Part shown: one piece after another, positions 1 through 8,291 of the stretch
How the letters are laid out: the number at the start of each line of letters is the position of its first letter
How positions within the stretch are numbered: position 1 is the first letter of the stretch
Notes under the pieces: model-generated
The model's input: the letters and a program-made list of their open reading frames with translations, nothing else
Told to the model about the DNA's origin: nothing
Database searches by the model: none
Assembly: GCA_040183005.1 (NCBI GenBank)
Contig: JAMPIW010000001.1
Location: 124,001-188,000 of the forward strand
Length of the DNA stretch: 64,000 bases
DNA from: Gammaproteobacteria bacterium
GTDB taxonomy: Bacteria; Pseudomonadota; Gammaproteobacteria; Ga0077554; Ga007554
Reading direction: 5' to 3'
Translations under genes and position numbers: made by a program

Positions 1-1075
1 CCGCCGGATCGGCCTGTACGGTCATGGAGGTCACCGTGGTTGCGACAAATTCAATGGTCAGATCCGTTGAGGCAGAGCCGCCAGGTGTCGTGGCGGAAAT
101 CACCGCCGGGCCGGCACTGAGGGCGGAGATGCTGACCGCAGCATCGCCACTGCCATCGGTAACGGCCGTGGTGCTGCTGAGCGTGCCACGGCTGGCGCTG
201 AAGCCGATGGTTTGGCCCACCTGTGGCGTGCCACCAACCAGCCAGCGGACGGTGACGCTTTGTGCGGTACTCAGTGGCACCTCTGTGGCGCTGACCGGGC
301 TGGTGAAGGCAAAGCTCGACGAATCCACGGTCAAGGTGGATTGGCCGCTGGTTCCTGCGGCGGTGGCGGTAATGGTATCGGCGCCTGCCGCCACGGCGGT
401 TATATTCAGGGTTACTGCGCCATTGGCATCCGTCACCGGATTGTTGAGAATATCCGTCACGGTGCTGCTGAGGGCGAGGGTGTTGCCTTTGGCGGAGGTC
501 ACGGTCACGGGCGCGTTCGGTATGCCTTTTCCTGCCGAATCCTTCAGGAAGATGCTCCATTTTGCCGTTTTGCCCATCACCACCGATTTACTGCCGTTGA
601 AGGTAATCGCGGTGCCGGTCACCGAAACCTTGTTGGTGGCGACCAGTGTGCCGGTCGTTGCGGTCACGGTGATGGTTCGGTTGGTTGGATCACCGCCAAG
701 TGAGAGCTTGGCGGTGGCTGCTCCCGAGGCATCGGTGGTGCCCTGGGTTACCTGGATACCGCCTGACGAGGCGGCAAACGCTACGGGCGCCCCGGATACA
801 AAATTATTGCTGGCATCTTTGGTGAGCACCGTCAATGTCACATCCTGGGAGCCGGCGGAGAGCAGTTGCGGGCTGCTGACCAGAAACTGCAGGCTGGCGA
901 CGGGGGCGGAAGGCGTGACGGGTGTAGTCGTGCCTGTGCCTGTTGTGCCCGTGCCCGTGGTAGGGGTGGTTGTGGTGGATGAGGTGCTGCCTGTAAATGC
1001 GTCACTCCCCCCGCCGCATCCCGCCAGCGCGGCCATCATTAGTAAGGCAATAATTTTTCTTACGGTTTTATGCAT
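1..1075 (-). CDS. Ig-like (Big-type) domain lipoprotein, 3' end outside window
   Basis: The reading frame starts at ATG 1075 and stays open to the window edge, giving at least 358 residues. The N-terminus MHKTVRKIIALLMMAALAGC is a lipoprotein signal with lipobox LAGC, so the protein is probably anchored in the outer membrane. A Thr/Gly/Pro-rich linker follows (about residues 28-55). Then come repeated modules of roughly 100 residues with the pattern of bacterial Ig-like (Big_1/invasin-type) folds: phrases such as TDASGAATAKLSL, TDANGAVTLNITA and TDGSGDAAVSISA recur at domain ends. Such proteins usually act in adhesion or as surface stalks; the exact role is not visible. The opposite strand also carries a long open frame, but it has no signal peptide or domain pattern. 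Confidence 0.85.
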   Translation of the reverse strand, partial: MHKTVRKIIALLMMAALAGCGGGSDAFTGSTSSTTTTPTTGTGTTGTGTTTPVTPSAPVASLQFLVSSPQLLSAGSQDVTLTVLTKDASNNFVSGAPVAFAASSGGIQVTQGTTDASGAATAKLSLGGDPTNRTITVTATTGTLVATNKVSVTGTAITFNGSKSVVMGKTAKWSIFLKDSAGKGIPNAPVTVTSAKGNTLALSSTVTDILNNPVTDANGAVTLNITAVAAGADTITATAAGTSGQSTLTVDSSSFAFTSPVSATEVPLSTAQSVTVRWLVGGTPQVGQTIGFSASRGTLSSTTAVTDGSGDAAVSISALSAGPAVISATTPGGSASTDLTIEFVATTVTSMTVQADPA

Positions 1076-1225
1076 GTCTCAATCTCCACAAACGTTTGCG
1101 CTGGTCCTTTGCTTTCCGGGGGCAAAGGGCGCCCATCAAAATCCAGCTTCGCTCGAGAGGTATCGGCAGCGCGGCGCGCATCTTTAGCGTGCAATTCATC
1201 GGGATGCGCAGCGCCGTAAAACCAG

Positions 1226-1254
1226 TTGCGCTTACTAATGATAATCATTATCAT
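1226..1254 (+). promoter_or_regulatory. Putative sigma70 promoter of the iron uptake genes
   Basis: A TTGCGC hexamer (1226-1231) and TATCAT (1249-1254) are separated by 17 bases, an acceptable -35/-10 pair. The -10 box lies inside the Fur palindrome, so bound Fur would block RNA polymerase. The assignment is by eye. Confidence 0.5.
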
Positions 1255-1256
1255 TA
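1236..1256 (+). promoter_or_regulatory. Fur box
   Basis: A 21-bp palindrome with perfect 10-bp arms (taatgataat / attatcatta) around a central C. It is a close match to the classical ferric uptake regulator operator built of GATAAT hexamers. It lies 36 bases upstream of the start of a ferric iron binding protein gene, where iron-loaded Fur would repress transcription. Confidence 0.9.
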
Positions 1257-1291
1257 ACTGGAAATTACTGTGGATTTCCTGGAGAACAACA

Positions 1292-2308
1292 ATGCCTCAA
1301 ATTAAACGTAGCGCCTTTTTTGCCACCCTCGCAGTGAGCGCGTTGTTTGCCTTTCAGCCGACCGCCCACGCCGCAGAGGAGCTGGTGGTGTATTCCGCGC
1401 GTATTGAGAAATTGGTCAAGCCGCTGATAAATGCCTACGAAAAAGAAACCGGCACACACATCAAGCTGTTGACGGGCAAGGAGGGTCCGCTGCTGGAGCG
1501 TCTCAAGGCCGAAGGGGCAAAGACGCCTGCGGATCTGCTGATTACGGTGGATGCGGGCAATCTGTGGCAGGCGGAGCAAAGCGGGTTGCTGGCAAAGGTG
1601 GATTCGAAAGTTCTCAACGAGAATGTCCCGGCGCATCTGCGCGATCCGGACGGCCAGTGGTACGGCCTGTCGGTGCGCGCCCGCACGATTGTCTACAACA
1701 CCAAGAAGGTCAAGCCCGGCGATCTGTCCACTTACGAGGCGCTGGGCGATGCCAAATGGAAGGGCCGGCTGTGTCTGCGCAGCTCCAAAAAGGTTTATAA
1801 CCAGTCGCTGGTGGCAATGATGATCGCTGAGCTGGGTGAGGCGAAGAGCGAAGAGATCGTGAAATCGTGGGTGAAAAACCTGGCGACCCCGCCCTTTTCG
1901 GACGATGAGAACCTGCTGGATGCCATGGCGGCGGGACAGTGCGACGTGGGTATCGTCAACAGTTATTACTATGGCCGCCTCAAACGCAAGAATCCCAATG
2001 TGCCGATGGGCATTTTCTGGCCCAACCAGAATGACCGTGGCGTGCACGTCAACGTATCGGGCGCGGGCGTGACCAAGCATACCAAGCATCGCGAAGCCGC
2101 AGTGAAGTTCCTGGAGTGGCTATCTTCCACCGAGGCGCAGAACCTGTTCGCCGACGCCAACCTGGAGTTCCCGGTGAACCCCAAGGTCAAGCCTGATCCA
2201 CTCGTCGCGGCATGGGGCAGCTTCAAGCAGGACAGCATCAACGTCGCGGAAGCCGGCAAGTTGCAGGCCAAAGCAGTGATGTTGATGGACCGGGCCGGGT
2301 ATAAATGA
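1292..2308 (+). CDS. fbpA: Periplasmic ferric iron-binding protein of an ABC transporter
   Basis: Substrate-binding protein of the FbpA/FutA/AfuA family, 338 residues, which carries Fe(III) to an inner-membrane permease. ATG 1292 is preferred over upstream starts because GGAG lies at 1281-1284 and a clean signal peptide follows (cleavage near AHA-AEE, about residue 27). Earlier in-frame codons would overlap the Fur operator. The mature part begins LVVYSARIEKLVKPL and carries the C-terminal NSYYYGRL motif, whose adjacent tyrosines ligate iron in this family. The permease gene follows after 13 bases. Expression should rise in iron starvation through the Fur box. The symbol is by family; substrate specificity is inferred. 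Confidence 0.9.
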   Translation: MPQIKRSAFFATLAVSALFAFQPTAHAAEELVVYSARIEKLVKPLINAYEKETGTHIKLLTGKEGPLLERLKAEGAKTPADLLITVDAGNLWQAEQSGLLAKVDSKVLNENVPAHLRDPDGQWYGLSVRARTIVYNTKKVKPGDLSTYEALGDAKWKGRLCLRSSKKVYNQSLVAMMIAELGEAKSEEIVKSWVKNLATPPFSDDENLLDAMAAGQCDVGIVNSYYYGRLKRKNPNVPMGIFWPNQNDRGVHVNVSGAGVTKHTKHREAAVKFLEWLSSTEAQNLFADANLEFPVNPKVKPDPLVAAWGSFKQDSINVAEAGKLQAKAVMLMDRAGYK

Positions 2309-2321
2309 CAGCGGAGTACCC

Positions 2322-3938
2322 GTGAGCTTTGCCGCCAGCGGCGGTGGGTGGCGGCTGGCCAGCCTGGCCTTGGCGCTGCTGGTAACGATCCCCCTCCTGA
2401 CGTTGCTGCCGGCCTGGCTGGTGGCGGAAGGTGAGGTGTGGCGGCATCTGGCCGATACGGTGCTGGGTGAGCTGCTGCGCAACACCGCCGTACTGCTCAT
2501 CGGTGTCGGACTTGGTGTGCTGCTGCTCGGCGTGGGCTTGGCGTGGCTGACAGCCATGTGCGAGTTTCCGGGGCGCCGCGTCTTCGACTGGGCGCTGATG
2601 TTGCCGCTGGGTATCCCCACCTACGTGCTGGCGTTTGTCGCGGTGGGTCTGCTGGATTACAGCGGGCCGGTGCAGAGCGGCCTGCGAGAGCTGCTGGGGC
2701 CGGATAATGTCTGGTTTCCACCCATCCGCTCCGAGGGCGGGGTTATCGCCGTGCTGGCGCTGGCGCTCTATCCTTATGTGTATATGCTGGCACGCGCGGC
2801 CTTTCTCGGTCAGGGGCGCAACATGCTGGAGAGCGGGCGCATCCTCGGCCTTGCGCCGTGGCAGGTGTTTTTGCGCATCTGTCTGCCCATGGCGCGTCCG
2901 GCGATAGCCGCAGGCACAGCCTTGGCCTTGATGGAGACGCTGGCCGATTTCGGCGCGGTGGCAATCTTCAATTACGATACTTTCACCACTGCCATTTACA
3001 AGGCTTGGTTCGGTTTATTCAACATCCATGCTGCGGCGCAGCTTTCTACCCTGCTGCTGCTGTTTGTCGCCCTTGCGCTGTACGGCGAGCGACGCTGGCG
3101 GGGGCGGGCGCGCTTTTACAGCAGCGGCAGGCGTGCTTCCGAATTCCGCTATACGCTGAAAGGTTTGCGCGCGTGGTCTGCCACGGCGGCGGCTGCGCTG
3201 GTGCTGGCGCTGGCCTTTCTGATCCCGGTGGCGCAACTGGCGATCTGGGCGTCCGGCACGGCGCTAGCCGATCTGGATGAGCGTTACTGGGAGTTTGTAA
3301 CCCATACCGTGATGCTGGGTGTATTCGCCGCGCTACTCACGGCAAGCGGTGCGTTGCTGCTTGGCTATGTAAACAAGCTCTGGCCGGGCAAGATGACCGG
3401 CCTGGCGGTGCGCATGGCGACGCTCGGCTACGCCATGCCAGGCTCGGTGCTGGCGGTGGGCATCATGCTGTTTTTCACCTGGACGGATCAGGGTGTAGAT
3501 GTGCTGGCGCAGCGCTGGTTTGGCGTATCAACCGGGCTGCTGCTCAGCGGCAGCGTCATCGCCCTGCTGTTTGCTTATCTGGTGCGCTTTCTCGCCGTGG
3601 CGCATGGCCCGGTGGAGAGCGGGCTGGAGCGCATCACCCCCTCCATCCAGCAGGCCGCCCGCAGTCTGGGTGCGGGCAACCGCGAGATATTGTGGCGCAT
3701 CTACCTCCCCATGCTGCGCCCTGGCCTGCTTACCGCCGCGCTGCTGGTGTTCGTCGACGTAATGAAAGAGTTACCCGCTACTCTGCTGCTGCGCCCGTTC
3801 GACTGGGACACACTGGCGATCCGCATCTTCGAGATGACCTCGGAGGGCGAATGGGAAGCCGCCGCCTTGCCCGCGCTGACCCTGGTGCTGGTGGGGTTGA
3901 TCCCGGTGATTTTACTGGTGAGGCGTTCGGCGAAGTAA
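2322..3938 (+). CDS. fbpB: Iron ABC transporter permease, two fused permease domains
   Basis: Inner-membrane permease of the FbpB/SfuB type, 538 residues, made of two consecutive binding-protein-dependent permease modules with about twelve membrane segments. Each half has an EAA-type loop that docks the ATPase: GRILGLAPWQVFLRICLP in the first and ARSLGAGNREILWRIYLP in the second. The start is GTG 2322 with GGAG at 2313-2316. It forms an operon with the iron-binding protein gene just upstream. The ATP-binding subunit (FbpC), commonly the third gene, is absent here: a repeat array and then an opposite-strand signalling gene follow. The ATPase must be encoded elsewhere or shared. Confidence 0.9.
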   Translation: MSFAASGGGWRLASLALALLVTIPLLTLLPAWLVAEGEVWRHLADTVLGELLRNTAVLLIGVGLGVLLLGVGLAWLTAMCEFPGRRVFDWALMLPLGIPTYVLAFVAVGLLDYSGPVQSGLRELLGPDNVWFPPIRSEGGVIAVLALALYPYVYMLARAAFLGQGRNMLESGRILGLAPWQVFLRICLPMARPAIAAGTALALMETLADFGAVAIFNYDTFTTAIYKAWFGLFNIHAAAQLSTLLLLFVALALYGERRWRGRARFYSSGRRASEFRYTLKGLRAWSATAAAALVLALAFLIPVAQLAIWASGTALADLDERYWEFVTHTVMLGVFAALLTASGALLLGYVNKLWPGKMTGLAVRMATLGYAMPGSVLAVGIMLFFTWTDQGVDVLAQRWFGVSTGLLLSGSVIALLFAYLVRFLAVAHGPVESGLERITPSIQQAARSLGAGNREILWRIYLPMLRPGLLTAALLVFVDVMKELPATLLLRPFDWDTLAIRIFEMTSEGEWEAAALPALTLVLVGLIPVILLVRRSAK

Positions 3939-3950
3939 ACCTAAAAACGG

Positions 3951-4065
3951 CGATTCACCGCAGAGCGTGCAGAGCGTGCAGAGAATGCAGAGAATGCAGA
4001 GAATGCAGAGAATGCAGAGAATGCAGAGAATGCAGAGAATGCAGAGAATGCAGAGAATGCAGAGG
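3951..4065 (+). repeat. 9-bp tandem repeat array
   Basis: Two units of cagagcgtg (3961-3978) are followed by nine uninterrupted units of cagagaatg (3979-4059) and a partial unit. The head CGATTCACCGCAGAG is the inverse of the sequence at 4247-4274, so the array is the expanded left arm of a larger inverted repeat enclosing 4066-4246. It lies in the 343-base interval between convergent genes and encodes nothing convincing. Confidence 0.9.
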
Positions 4066-4150
4066 AAAAACAAGACATTGACAAGGTGTGCTGAGTCATC
4101 TACTGGGTAGATGTGCTTGTAACGCTAACCCCCTGGATTTCGCGGTTCCT

Positions 4151-4213
4151 GTGCATCCCTGCGACGTGCAGGGATGCACAAGTGTCGCGGGAGGCAGGAT
4201 GCCGGGAGCGACC
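4151..4213 (+). repeat. REP-like element copy 1 with hairpin
   Basis: A perfect 12-bp inverted repeat (GTGCATCCCTGC / GCAGGGATGCAC, 4151-4179) leads into a block (4169-4213) that matches two other places in the window, 8541-8585 and 55021-55065, with only a few differences over 45 bases. The shared end is GGATGCCGGGAGCGACC. It is a dispersed palindromic repeat of unknown family. Confidence 0.85.
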
Positions 4214-4246
4214 ATCCACCGCATTTGGGCGTCCTGCCCGGCATTT

Positions 4247-4274
4247 GCGTCCTCTGCGTTCTCTGCGGTTCAAT
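4247..4274 (-). repeat. Right arm of the large inverted repeat
   Basis: GCGTCCTCTGCGTTCTCTGC plus GGTTCA is the reverse complement of the CCGCAGAG-type repeat that begins at 3951. Together they bracket the REP-like copy at 4151-4213. Confidence 0.7.
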
Positions 4275-4281
4275 AGCTTTT

Positions 4282-5010
4282 TTAGGGTAAACGCCCGACA
4301 GGGTTCACAGCCATCCCAGCCGGATTCGACAGCAGCGCCAGTATTTCGTCGGCAGGCATCGGTTTGTTGAAGAAATACCCCTGCACGATATCACAGTGCT
4401 GCGCCCGCAAGAACGCGAGCTGCTCGGCGGTTTCCACGCCCTCGGCAATGACCTTCAATTTCAGACTGTGGGCCATGGCGATAATCGCGTTGGCGATGGC
4501 GGCATCATCTGCATCATGAGGGATATCCCGGACAAACGAACGGTCGATCTTGAGTGTGTCGATCGGCAGGTGTTTCAGGCGGCTCAGTGAGGAGTAGCCT
4601 GTGCCGAAATCGTCGATGGCGAGCGTCACGCCCAGTGATTTGAGACTTTTTAGCAAGTCGATGCTGTGCTCCGCGAGTTTAAGATCGCTCTCGGTAATTT
4701 CCAGTTCCAGTTGCAATTCGCCGGGATGCAGCCCAGCTTCCTGCTGAATGGTGTTCAGTGAGTTCAGGATGTTGCCGCGCAGGATTTGCCGCCCTGCGAT
4801 GTTGACTGCGATCCGTAACCACGGCAGGCCAGTCTCGCGCCATGCCTTGGCGTCATTGCAGGCGGTGCGCAGCACCCATTCGCCGATGGGTTCGATGAGC
4901 CCGGTTTCCTCGGCCACAGGCATGAATTTACTCGGCGGCACCAGGCCGAGTTTGGGATGTTGCCAGCGAATCAAGGCCTCTACGCCATAGAGGCTGTTGT
5001 CTTTGAGTGT
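4282..5010 (-). pseudogene. EAL phosphodiesterase domain cut off by an in-frame stop
   Basis: This is the C-terminal EAL domain of the PAS-GGDEF gene just upstream, in the same frame but separated by a TAA at 5013-5011. After the stop the frame reads TLKDNSLYGVEALIRW, the normal continuation of LHYQPQ in GGDEF-EAL proteins. All catalytic landmarks of a c-di-GMP phosphodiesterase survive: EAL, IAVN, ELEITE, DDFGTGYSS, LKIDRSF, IAEGVE and QGYFF. The only start codon near the beginning (TTG 4974) lies inside the EAL motif, so separate translation from it would lose the catalytic Glu. The domain is therefore either dead, made by readthrough, or the stop is a sequence error or a recent mutation. 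Confidence 0.8.
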
Positions 5011-6825
5011 TTACTGCGGCTGATAGTGCAGAATGAACTCATCCCGGGCCAGGGCTTGCCGTAAACCCTGCTCAAGGGATAGGTGTTCGAAGGCCTTTGT
5101 GGTCAGTTCCGCAGCGTAGAACTGATAATTGTGTCGACCATGTTCCTTGGCGCGATACATCGCCGCATCGGCCGCCTTGGCAAGGCCTTCGCTGTCTTCG
5201 GCATCGTCGGGATAAATGCTGATGCCCATGCTGGTGGACGTGGTGATTTCGTGTCCGTCGGTAGCGATGGGCTCAGCGACGGCGTCGATGAGTTTCTTGG
5301 CGAGTATCGCCGCGTCCTCGGGGTGGGCGATATCGGCCAGGATAATGGTGAACTCATCGCCGCCCAGCCGTGCCACCATGTCTTCGGCCCGCACCGCCTT
5401 CCGCAAGCGCAAGGCCGTCTCTTGCAACAGCCGGTCGCCGCAGGCGTGTCCCAATGTGTCGTTGATGATCTTGAATCGATCCAGGTCCAGGAACAGCAGC
5501 GCGACACGCTGCTTGTGCCGCTTGGCGCGGCGTAGTGCTTGATTGAGGTTTTCCTGGAACAGCAGGCGATTGGGAAGGCCGGTGAGCGCGTCGTGGTGGG
5601 CAAGGTAATGGAGTCGTTTTTCTGACTCTTTCATGGCGCTTATGTCCGAAAACACTCTCACGGTGTTGGTAACACGGCCCTGTTCACCCTTTATTTCCGT
5701 CACGCATTCCCAGGCAGGGTAGACGTCGCCGTTCTTGCGCCGGTTCCAGATTTCACCGCGCCACTGGCCGTGGGTTTCCAGCGAACTTTGCAGCTCGGTG
5801 AGCACGGTTTTGTTATGTCGGCCTGACTGATAGATGCGCGGGGCCTTGCCCAGCACCTCGGGCGACTCATAGCCGGTGATATCGCTGAACGCCCGGTTGA
5901 CGGCCACGATACTGTGTTCGGCATCGGTAATGACAATGGCTTCGCTGGTATTGTCGAAAACCGTGGCGGCTTGACGCAGTTTTTCTTCGGCTTTTTTTCG
6001 TTCCCGGATGTCTTGTGCGGCCACTACCCGGATCGTGCGGCCCTGGTATTCGACGCTTTTGGCGCGCACCTCCGCAGGTATGGTCGAGCCGTCGCTTCTC
6101 TGGACGATCACCTCATAGGGCCCTTCCTCCCCGGCCTGCATGTTGGCGATCACCTTTTTGAGAGACTCCGGCGCGACAAGCTCCAGGATATGCTTTCCGA
6201 TGATTTTTTCCGGAGGGGTGTCGAGGAGCTCGCTTATGGCAGGGTTAATGTCGATGATGACGCCATTGTCATGGAACAACAACCCCTCGTAAGAAGCCGT
6301 GAAAAAATGCGCCAGGCGTTCTTCGCTTGAAAACAAAGCCCGTTCGACCAAATTGCGCTCCGCGATTTCCGCCCGCAGCGCGGCATTGGCCTTTTCGAAC
6401 TCGATGGTACGCTCGTGTACCCTTTGTTCCAGCGCATCGTGTGTTTTGAGCAATTCATCTTCGGCGAGCTTTTGAGCGGTGAGGTCCTCGTGCATGATAA
6501 CCACCTCGGTGATCTGCGCGCCGTCCTTGATGGGATACATGAACGCGCGTACCCAACGTGGTGGTACGCAGTCAGGATCAACCCTCTCGGCGTCATACCA
6601 GATAGCGGGAACCACGGTAGCTTCTCCCGAAAAAGCCCTCTGGATGTAGGGCATTACCCCCTTTTCGATCAGCTGCGGGTCACGCAGGATGTTGTAACCC
6701 TTTATTCTTTCCAGTGAGATGCGCCATAGCTCCATCCAGGCGCGATTGGCGAGGATGGTCTCGCCATCCGGCGAGAACACCTGGATGCTGAACGGGGCGT
6801 GCTCGAATATAGTGTCAAAGCGCAT
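5011..6825 (-). CDS. PAS-PAS-PAS-GGDEF diguanylate cyclase, truncated before its EAL domain
   Basis: Cytoplasmic c-di-GMP signalling protein, 604 residues to the stop. Order: PAS (about 1-115, beginning [19 protein letters not shown]), a coiled-coil linker (about 120-165, MRV-type heptads around [19 protein letters not shown]), PAS (about 165-285), PAS/PAC (about 290-400) and GGDEF (about 405-570). The active site is intact (RLGGDEF), and the inhibitory I-site RxxD (RAED) lies five residues before it. No membrane segment is seen. The frame ends at LHYQPQ followed by TAA, exactly where an EAL domain should continue. As written it could still make c-di-GMP but not degrade it. Confidence 0.85.
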   Translation of the reverse strand: MRFDTIFEHAPFSIQVFSPDGETILANRAWMELWRISLERIKGYNILRDPQLIEKGVMPYIQRAFSGEATVVPAIWYDAERVDPDCVPPRWVRAFMYPIKDGAQITEVVIMHEDLTAQKLAEDELLKTHDALEQRVHERTIEFEKANAALRAEIAERNLVERALFSSEERLAHFFTASYEGLLFHDNGVIIDINPAISELLDTPPEKIIGKHILELVAPESLKKVIANMQAGEEGPYEVIVQRSDGSTIPAEVRAKSVEYQGRTIRVVAAQDIRERKKAEEKLRQAATVFDNTSEAIVITDAEHSIVAVNRAFSDITGYESPEVLGKAPRIYQSGRHNKTVLTELQSSLETHGQWRGEIWNRRKNGDVYPAWECVTEIKGEQGRVTNTVRVFSDISAMKESEKRLHYLAHHDALTGLPNRLLFQENLNQALRRAKRHKQRVALLFLDLDRFKIINDTLGHACGDRLLQETALRLRKAVRAEDMVARLGGDEFTIILADIAHPEDAAILAKKLIDAVAEPIATDGHEITTSTSMGISIYPDDAEDSEGLAKAADAAMYRAKEHGRHNYQFYAAELTTKAFEHLSLEQGLRQALARDEFILHYQPQ

Positions 6826-6965
6826 TCGGGTAACCTTGGCGGTCTGTTTGATAGGTGTTGTGTAGTAGTGGTTATAGCATATTTAATGCTACTTATGTTC
6901 TGGCCCCAAATGTTGCGTCGCTCTGGTGTCGCTGGTGCAGGCATAGTATATTATTACTTCAACAT

Positions 6966-7142
6966 CCCTCCCCTGGAAGAGATCCCGCGCTCGTTTTGAG
7001 ATGCGGGACGCCGAAGGCGCAAACCGCCCGGAATCGCTCAGGCAAAAGGACCGGGGGAGAGGGTTGACTCTGGAGAGTGGTCGCCGGTACGCCCGGACAG
7101 GCCCGCCGAAGGGGCTCAAGCTCTCAGGTACACAGGACAGAG
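6966..7142 (+). promoter_or_regulatory. Tandem glycine riboswitch (gcvT element)
   Basis: Two glycine aptamers sit in series. Aptamer I (about 6966-7062) has P1 strands CCCTCCCCTGG / CCGGGGGAGAGGG and the core phrases GCCGAAGGCGCAAA and GCTCAGGCAAAAGGACCG. Aptamer II (about 7066-7142) opens CTCTGGAGAG and contains CCGCCGAAGGGGC, CTCTCAGGTA and GGACAGAG. The short linker is typical of cooperative tandem glycine switches. A terminator follows at once and the downstream genes are lipA and the glycine cleavage genes, so the switch should let transcription proceed when glycine is high. Confidence 0.95.
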
Positions 7143-7184
7143 GGGCGGCAGATAAGCGCGTAGTTTATCTGCCGCCCTTTTTTT
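7143..7184 (+). terminator. Riboswitch expression platform (intrinsic terminator)
   Basis: A perfect 13-bp stem, GGGCGGCAGATAA (7143-7155) with TTATCTGCCGCCC (7165-7177), has a 9-base loop and is followed by seven T residues. It abuts the closing strand of aptamer II and precedes the lipA ribosome-binding region. Confidence 0.93.
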
Positions 7185-7206
7185 GTTTTGCAGTTCCAGG
7201 AAACCC

Positions 7207-8130
7207 ATGCCGCTAGCCATAAAACCTGTTTTTGATCAGCCCAATGTAGGGCGTATGCCGCATTGGATACGCCAGCATCTCGGCGATCATTCCCAATACG
7301 CGCTAACCGCAGATGCCGTGCGCGGCAATGCCTTGCACACGGTGTGCGAGGAGGCGCGCTGCCCGAACCGGGGCGAATGCTGGAGCCGTGGCACGGCCAC
7401 CTTCATGCTGCTTGGCGACACCTGTACCCGCGCCTGTGGCTTCTGCGCGGTAAAGACCGGCCGCCCCGAGTCATACGATCTCAACGAGCCACGCCGCGTG
7501 GCGGATGCTGTCATCAGCATGGGCTTGGGGTATGTGGTGCTGACCTCGGTGAATCGCGACGATCTGCCGGACGGCGGGGCAAAAGTATTCGCAGATACGG
7601 TCCGCGAGCTGCGCCGCCGCAAGCCCGGCATTGGCCTGGAGCTGTTGACGCCGGATTTTCAGCAGTGCCAGGAGCAGGCGATAAAGACCATTACCGCTGC
7701 GCTGGACGGGGCAGGTTCGCTGGTATGGGGGCACAACGTCGAGACCGTGCCCGGTTTATACAAGACCGTGCGCAAAGGTTCCCGCTATGAGCGCTCGTTG
7801 AGCCTGCTGGAGCGGGCCGCCAGCCGGCCGGGCGTGGCAGCCAAGTCGTCGTTGATGCTGGGCCTGGGCGAGCGCCGCGAGGAGGTGACGCAGGTGCTGT
7901 GTGATCTGCGCGCCATAGGTGTGAGCCGCGTATCGCTGGGTCAATATCTGCGGCCGACGCGTCATCATCTACCCGTCAAAGAGTACATAACCCCTGAGGC
8001 CTTCGCCGATTACGAGCAAGAGGCGCGCGCGCTGGGGTTTGCGTGGGTGAAGGCGGGACCGCTGGTGCGCTCTTCGTACCACGCGGAAGAAAAACAGGGG
8101 CCGGTATCGCCCTCTGTGGCAAAAATATAA
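7207..8130 (+). CDS. lipA: Lipoyl synthase
   Basis: Radical SAM enzyme that inserts two sulfurs into protein-bound octanoyl groups to make lipoyl cofactor, here for GcvH. It has 307 residues, slightly shorter than the 321 of E. coli. Both iron-sulfur cluster motifs are visible: [13 protein letters not shown] (auxiliary cluster) and [10 protein letters not shown] (SAM cluster, CxxxCxxC). The family tail RSSYHA is present near the C-terminus. ATG 7207 follows an AGGA sequence; earlier in-frame starts would lie in the terminator. It is the first gene behind the glycine riboswitch, so lipoylation capacity rises together with the glycine cleavage proteins. No octanoyltransferase gene (lipB) is nearby. 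Confidence 0.93.
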   Translation: MPLAIKPVFDQPNVGRMPHWIRQHLGDHSQYALTADAVRGNALHTVCEEARCPNRGECWSRGTATFMLLGDTCTRACGFCAVKTGRPESYDLNEPRRVADAVISMGLGYVVLTSVNRDDLPDGGAKVFADTVRELRRRKPGIGLELLTPDFQQCQEQAIKTITAALDGAGSLVWGHNVETVPGLYKTVRKGSRYERSLSLLERAASRPGVAAKSSLMLGLGERREEVTQVLCDLRAIGVSRVSLGQYLRPTRHHLPVKEYITPEAFADYEQEARALGFAWVKAGPLVRSSYHAEEKQGPVSPSVAKI

Positions 8131-8272
8131 TCCTACTGTGTCACAAAGTGATCAAGGGATGCAGTGCAAGGCAAAATCAGGCGAAAAAGCGGAGTTTACA
8201 CGGAGTAAATGAGCATTTGAGTCTGATTTTAACGCCGCAATGCGCCCTTCAGCGCTTTGTGACACAGTAGGA
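8131..8272. mobile_element. MITE-like element 1
   Basis: A 142-bp non-coding element between lipA and gcvT. Its 20-bp terminal inverted repeats (8131-8150 and 8253-8272, starting TCCTACTGTGTCACAAAG) match at 19 positions. The flanking 4-bp direct repeats ATAA (8127-8130, 8273-8276) look like a target-site duplication. An inner inverted repeat (CAAAATCAG / CTGATTTTAACG) gives further hairpin structure. It is too small to encode a transposase, so it would need one in trans. Confidence 0.85.
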
Positions 8273-8291
8273 ATAACTACCCGAGGTGAAT

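Noticed and set aside
24-1187. Long plus-strand open frame opposite the lipoprotein gene
   Set aside because: It has no signal, domain or ribosome site; the minus strand gives a textbook lipoprotein signal and Ig-like repeats, so the plus frame is a shadow of GC-rich coding DNA.
3961-4065. Tandem repeats considered as a CRISPR array
   Set aside because: The units are 9 bp and directly adjacent with no spacers, and no cas gene is present.
4974-4976. TTG as a separate start for the EAL remnant
   Set aside because: It lies inside the EAL motif and would remove the catalytic glutamate; a remnant of one interrupted gene explains the data better.
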